A stretch of DNA of 44,221 nucleotides from Methanosarcina sp. UBA293. GTDB lineage: Archaea; Halobacteriota; Methanosarcinia; Methanosarcinales; Methanosarcinaceae. The position numbers and the translations under genes are program-made. Where the stretch lies: positions 1 through 44,221 of the forward strand of contig DALS01000019.1 of assembly GCA_002499445.1 (NCBI GenBank), in the 5' to 3' direction. This document shows, piece by piece, positions 41,791 through 44,221 of the stretch (position 1 is its first letter; every line of letters starts with the position of its first letter). The notes under the pieces were generated by a model. It had not been told where the DNA came from. It worked only from the letters and a program-made list of their open reading frames with translations, and searched no databases.

Positions 41791-42192
41791 ATGGATCTTG
41801 AAGAAGAAGCCTACAATTTAATAAAAAGTCATAAAGACGGCATTTTCCAGAACGTTATCTGGAAAGAGCTGGATATAGATAGCAGGAAATGCTCCAGAAT
41901 TGTAAAAAAGCTTCTGGATAAGGACCTTATCACGCGAGAGGTTGGAGTTTCAAACGGAGCAAGAACATACCTACTGAGAGCAAAGGAAGAGGTTAAGGAA
42001 AAATATGACCTCCTGCTTGCAGGAGAATTGTTTTCAGCCTGTACAGGCTGCACCGGCGACTGTCAACCCGAATACTGCGGGAAACTCAGTGAATGGATTA
42101 GCAACCTCATGCAAGAAGCTGAAAGATCGGAAGAGACCAATAAAATCAAAACCGATATCGAAGATAATGAAGAAGCTGAAGAGGAAATCTGA
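41791..42192 (+). CDS. Winged-helix protein with Cys4 motif, candidate TFE-beta
   Basis: A 133-residue protein. Residues 5-62 are a winged helix (AYNLIKSHKDGIFQNVIWKELDIDSRKCSRIVKKLLDKDLITRE, with wing GARTYLL). Residues 84-96 give Cys84-x2-Cys87-x3-Cys91-x4-Cys96, followed by L-x-x-W, and the tail (110-133) is acidic. A single winged helix plus a four-cysteine Fe-S motif and L-x-x-W is the layout of archaeal TFE-beta/RPC39-type transcription factors. I have not compared it with a database, so the assignment is a proposal; a MarR-like regulator with a metal site is the alternative. It follows the Sm gene by 32 bases. The start follows GTGTGA with modest spacing. Confidence 0.75.
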   Translation: MDLEEEAYNLIKSHKDGIFQNVIWKELDIDSRKCSRIVKKLLDKDLITREVGVSNGARTYLLRAKEEVKEKYDLLLAGELFSACTGCTGDCQPEYCGKLSEWISNLMQEAERSEETNKIKTDIEDNEEAEEEI

Positions 42193-42248
42193 GAGAAGAT
42201 TTCCAAATTCAGCATCTAATTAATCCTCAAAAGTACTGACAACCGCTA

Positions 42249-42293
42249 ATTATATATAGAAGAATTCCTTATTGAAGAACCCCTTCAATAAGG
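42249..42293 (+). promoter_or_regulatory. Promoter and hairpin before first tRNA-Glu
   Basis: TATA-like ATTATATATAG at 42249-42259, then CCTTATTGAAG (42267-42277) pairs perfectly with CTTCAATAAGG (42283-42293) across five bases, near the expected transcription start. The tRNA begins at 42312. Confidence 0.55.
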
Positions 42294-42311
42294 GGAAAAT
42301 AAGCGCAATGT

Positions 42312-42389
42312 GCTCCGGTAGTGTAGTCCGGCCAATCATTCCGGCCTTTCGAGCCGTAGACTCGGGTTCGAATCCCGGCCGGAGCACCA
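42312..42389 (+). tRNA. tRNA-Glu (TTC), copy 1
   Basis: GCTCCGG at the 5' end pairs with CCGGAGC at the 3' end. The anticodon loop CTTTCGA gives anticodon TTC (Glu). The T arm is TCGGG-TTCGAAT-CCCGG. CCA is encoded (42387-42389). The anticodon stem has a C/T mismatch at its top and position 13/22 is T/T, both tolerated. No intron. Identical to copy 2. Confidence 0.95.
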
Positions 42390-42458
42390 TACTCTTTTGA
42401 TTTTTCATTACTCTTTTGATTTTTCATTACTCTTTTGATTTTTCATTACTCTTTTGAT
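42390..42458 (+). repeat. 19-bp T-rich tandem repeat directly after tRNA-Glu
   Basis: TACTCTTTTGATTTTTCAT occurs three full times (42390-42408, 42409-42427, 42428-42446) plus a 12-base partial copy. Each unit has two T runs, so the array is a redundant terminator for the tRNA. Confidence 0.8.
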
Positions 42459-42719
42459 AATACTTTTTAGAAAACATTGGATAAATTATAAAGCCTTGAT
42501 AAATTATAAAGTCTTTTTAGATTAGAGATTAAAGTCTTTTTGGATAAGAGCTGTTTTTTCAGTGAATTGCGGCGTGTTTATAAAAATGTTATATAAAGTT
42601 ATATCGGCAGTTCTTACTTAAATGTCTATCTGGTTAATGGATTACCCTCGAAGGGTCTATCAGGGGACAGATTTATATATTTCTAGACCTATTGAAGGTC
42701 TCGCTGTGAGATGCAATGT
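42459..42719. other. Spacer between the tRNA genes
   Basis: Near-repeats of GATAAATTATAAAG at about 42480 and 42498 and AAAGTCTTTTT at about 42509 and 42531. TATA-like TTTATATAT at 42672-42680 and a hairpin AGACCT/AGGTCT (42685-42690 with 42696-42701) precede copy 2. Confidence 0.5.
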
Positions 42720-42797
42720 GCTCCGGTAGTGTAGTCCGGCCAATCATTCCGGCCTTTCGAGCCGTAGACTCGGGTTCGAATCCCGGCCGGAGCACCA
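42720..42797 (+). tRNA. tRNA-Glu (TTC), copy 2
   Basis: All 78 bases match copy 1, and GCAATGT precedes both. CCA is encoded at 42795-42797. A promoter-like TTTATATAT and a small hairpin lie about 40 bases upstream. The copies are 408 bases apart in the same orientation, which fits a local duplication. Confidence 0.95.
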
Positions 42798-42936
42798 ATA
42801 TCTAAATTCTTACATGGAGCTTCTTTTCTTTAATTATCTTTTTCTATAATGTTTTATTAAAGTGCGAATAATAGATTTCCAAGCTCCGTTGATGATATAT
42901 TGAGCTTTTAAGTGTCAACTTTTCCTAACTCATTCT

Positions 42937-43839
42937 TTAACGCTTTTTTAGGATAAGCGAATGGAATTCTTTTATTTCCCGGATTTTTTCCAGATTTTGT
43001 TCTTCGTCAAGTAGGCCTGTAGTGTTAATGGACTCAAGCGCAGCTTTTGCGGCAAAACAAGCTCCTTTCAAGCCCCATTCTAGAGTAAGTACTCGGATGG
43101 TTTCTAGAGACCATTCAATCTGGACAAGTATATTTTTCAGACCGTATTGAGAAACTGCTGTGCCTAGGTTTTCAAGTGCTTCAATTATAGCCTTTGCATT
43201 AGATTCGCTATTCTCCCTTACAGCGGCATTACCTAGATCTTCAAGAATGACTGCAGCTTCCAGAGTACTTAGTTCGTTTGTCTGTTCGGCTGAGGTAACT
43301 CCTATTTCTCCTAGAAAACCTATAGCAGCAATTCCAGTTTCAGGAAGACCTTTTTCAATGGATTTCAAGGCTACTTGCATAAGGTAAACTTCAGAAAGGC
43401 TTACCAGGGTTTCCACTCTCATTTTTGAAAAATACTTTCCGCACTCCCCAAGCGATTCAACTGTGCCTTTCGTTGCAGAATCCAGACCTTTTTCGACAAA
43501 CTCCAAAGCGAGACTCCCGACAATAGATAAAGCTTTTACAGCAAGTGATTCTCTCTTGTGACCTGCCGCCTCGAGCACTATATCTCCAAGAGCCTGACCC
43601 GAAGCCGCGCATGCTTGCTCCATTTTCGTTTTTGCAGCTACCCTGGCTATATCCCCTATTGAAATAATGAGTGCTTTTATATCCAGCTCGTTTTCAGCAT
43701 TAGGATCAAGTTTAATCAATTGGAATGCAAAACTCCTGAGTTTGTCGACGGCCTCTATTGTGCCTCTTAGGTCCCCACTATATGCTTTTTTGAACCCGTA
43801 TTCGATAGCCCTGACTTCATCAAGCTCATTTTCGTTCAC
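42937..43839 (-). CDS. Helical-repeat hypothetical protein
   Basis: A 300-residue, almost wholly alpha-helical protein. Repeating units of roughly 40 residues are seen, with A-x-x-x-L-G and G-x-x-A/S-x-E (AIGFLGEIGVTSAEQTNE, AAVILEDLGNAAVRENSES, AIIEALENLGTAVSQYGLK), like a HEAT/armadillo-type solenoid. No catalytic motif, signal peptide or membrane segment is seen. It starts at GTG 43839; a GGGGTTGA lies about 15 bases before, so the start is uncertain. Function unknown; a protein-interaction role is inferred only from the fold. It ends at 42937 with TAA. Confidence 0.75.
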   Translation of the reverse strand: MNENELDEVRAIEYGFKKAYSGDLRGTIEAVDKLRSFAFQLIKLDPNAENELDIKALIISIGDIARVAAKTKMEQACAASGQALGDIVLEAAGHKRESLAVKALSIVGSLALEFVEKGLDSATKGTVESLGECGKYFSKMRVETLVSLSEVYLMQVALKSIEKGLPETGIAAIGFLGEIGVTSAEQTNELSTLEAAVILEDLGNAAVRENSESNAKAIIEALENLGTAVSQYGLKNILVQIEWSLETIRVLTLEWGLKGACFAAKAALESINTTGLLDEEQNLEKIREIKEFHSLILKKR

Positions 43840-44200
43840 CGACAGTATATCAACCCCTCAATAGCCCTTATCAATCCTCTATCCTTACTCCAGACTAATT
43901 TTGTTTTAATCGGAATTATAAGTATCTTTGAGCCTCCTGGAGTCCTGCAGCCTGGGTGCAAGCTACTAACCTGATAAATTGAATGTCTAGAGTTGGTATT
44001 CGAATCAGTTACTTCTAAAAAAATTCATAGTATAAAAGCAATTTAATTACAAAATAAACTCATTTTTGTTAGCGAAGATGCTAACAAAAAGAGACTCATC
44101 AAAGGACTTAAATAGGATAGTACAGTATTAATTATCTAAAAGATTTATTAAAGGCTAAAATTGGGTAAAACTCAAAAGCTGAATTTAATAAGTAGAAAAA
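43840..44200. other. Gene-free right flank
   Basis: No coding region. TTTTTGTTAGC (44063-44073) pairs perfectly with GCTAACAAAAA (44080-44090) across a six-base loop, about 110 bases before the IS-like end; it could be a terminator. Confidence 0.5.
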
Positions 44201-44221
44201 TAGGCTCTGTAGAAATCCTCT
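44201..44221. mobile_element. Probable insertion-sequence terminal inverted repeat (right edge)
   Basis: TAGGCTCTGTAGAAATCCT (44201-44219) is the exact reverse complement of bases 4-22. The matching outer orientation at both edges fits two copies of one element flanking this segment. Confidence 0.55.

Overview
This 44.2 kb window looks like chromosomal DNA of a methanogenic archaeon of the genus Methanosarcina. The evidence is an AT-rich genome with GatD amidotransferase, archaeal GHMP-type shikimate kinase, the diphthamide genes dphB and dph6, an Sm-like protein, DUF357, DUF373, DUF555, DUF2073 and DUF3467 proteins, a PKD/beta-helix surface protein, TATA-box promoters, intron-less tRNA genes, and scarce TAG stops (only argH and the phosphatase-like gene at 32440-33264). 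Nearly all genes are housekeeping or conserved archaeal genes in short operons with long AT-rich spacers. No CRISPR array, prophage or intact transposon lies inside. A 19-bp sequence occurs in inverted orientation at the two extreme ends, so the window looks like a segment or contig bounded by two copies of one insertion sequence.

Layout. 1-8.6 kb: gatD and argH, two TPR genes around a HAD phosphatase, a gene-poor 1.15 kb stretch, and a degenerate response regulator. 8.8-14.6 kb: a small winged-helix regulator, a thioredoxin/thioredoxin reductase pair, then a plus-strand series dphB, DUF357, UPF0212, PfkB kinase, dph6; dphB and dph6 are the methylation and amidation steps of diphthamide on EF2. 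15.2-18.1 kb: operon aroK-aroQ-purE (minus) and a PhoU-type regulator that seems to start at a non-AUG codon. 18.8-20.4 kb: an Era-like GTPase, DUF2073 and an unknown 173-aa protein. 20.7-24.7 kb: hxlB (pentose supply), an aminotransferase, a small membrane protein, and a CcdA-like membrane protein whose best start places an in-frame UAG at codon 6. 24.9-29.9 kb: NOG1-like GTPase, HTH-CBS regulator, hisE, leuC/hacA-type dehydratase, Cys-cluster protein. 30-37.7 kb: HTH-ACT regulator, PKD/beta-helix protein, phosphatase-like protein, 5'(3')-nucleotidase-like HAD, lipoprotein, coiled-coil protein, DUF373 membrane protein, MTA/MTI phosphorylase. 38-44.2 kb: large Ski2-like helicase, DUF3467, an Sm protein paired with a winged-helix/four-Cys protein resembling TFE-beta, two identical tRNA-Glu(TTC) genes, and a helical-repeat protein.

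Most notable are the in-frame UAG in the ccdA-like gene (possible pyrrolysine or readthrough), two more genes with no normal start codon (phoU-like at 17101, membrane protein at 22823), the TFE-beta candidate, a 12-bp palindrome shared by two promoters, and an unusual number of short direct duplications in the spacers.
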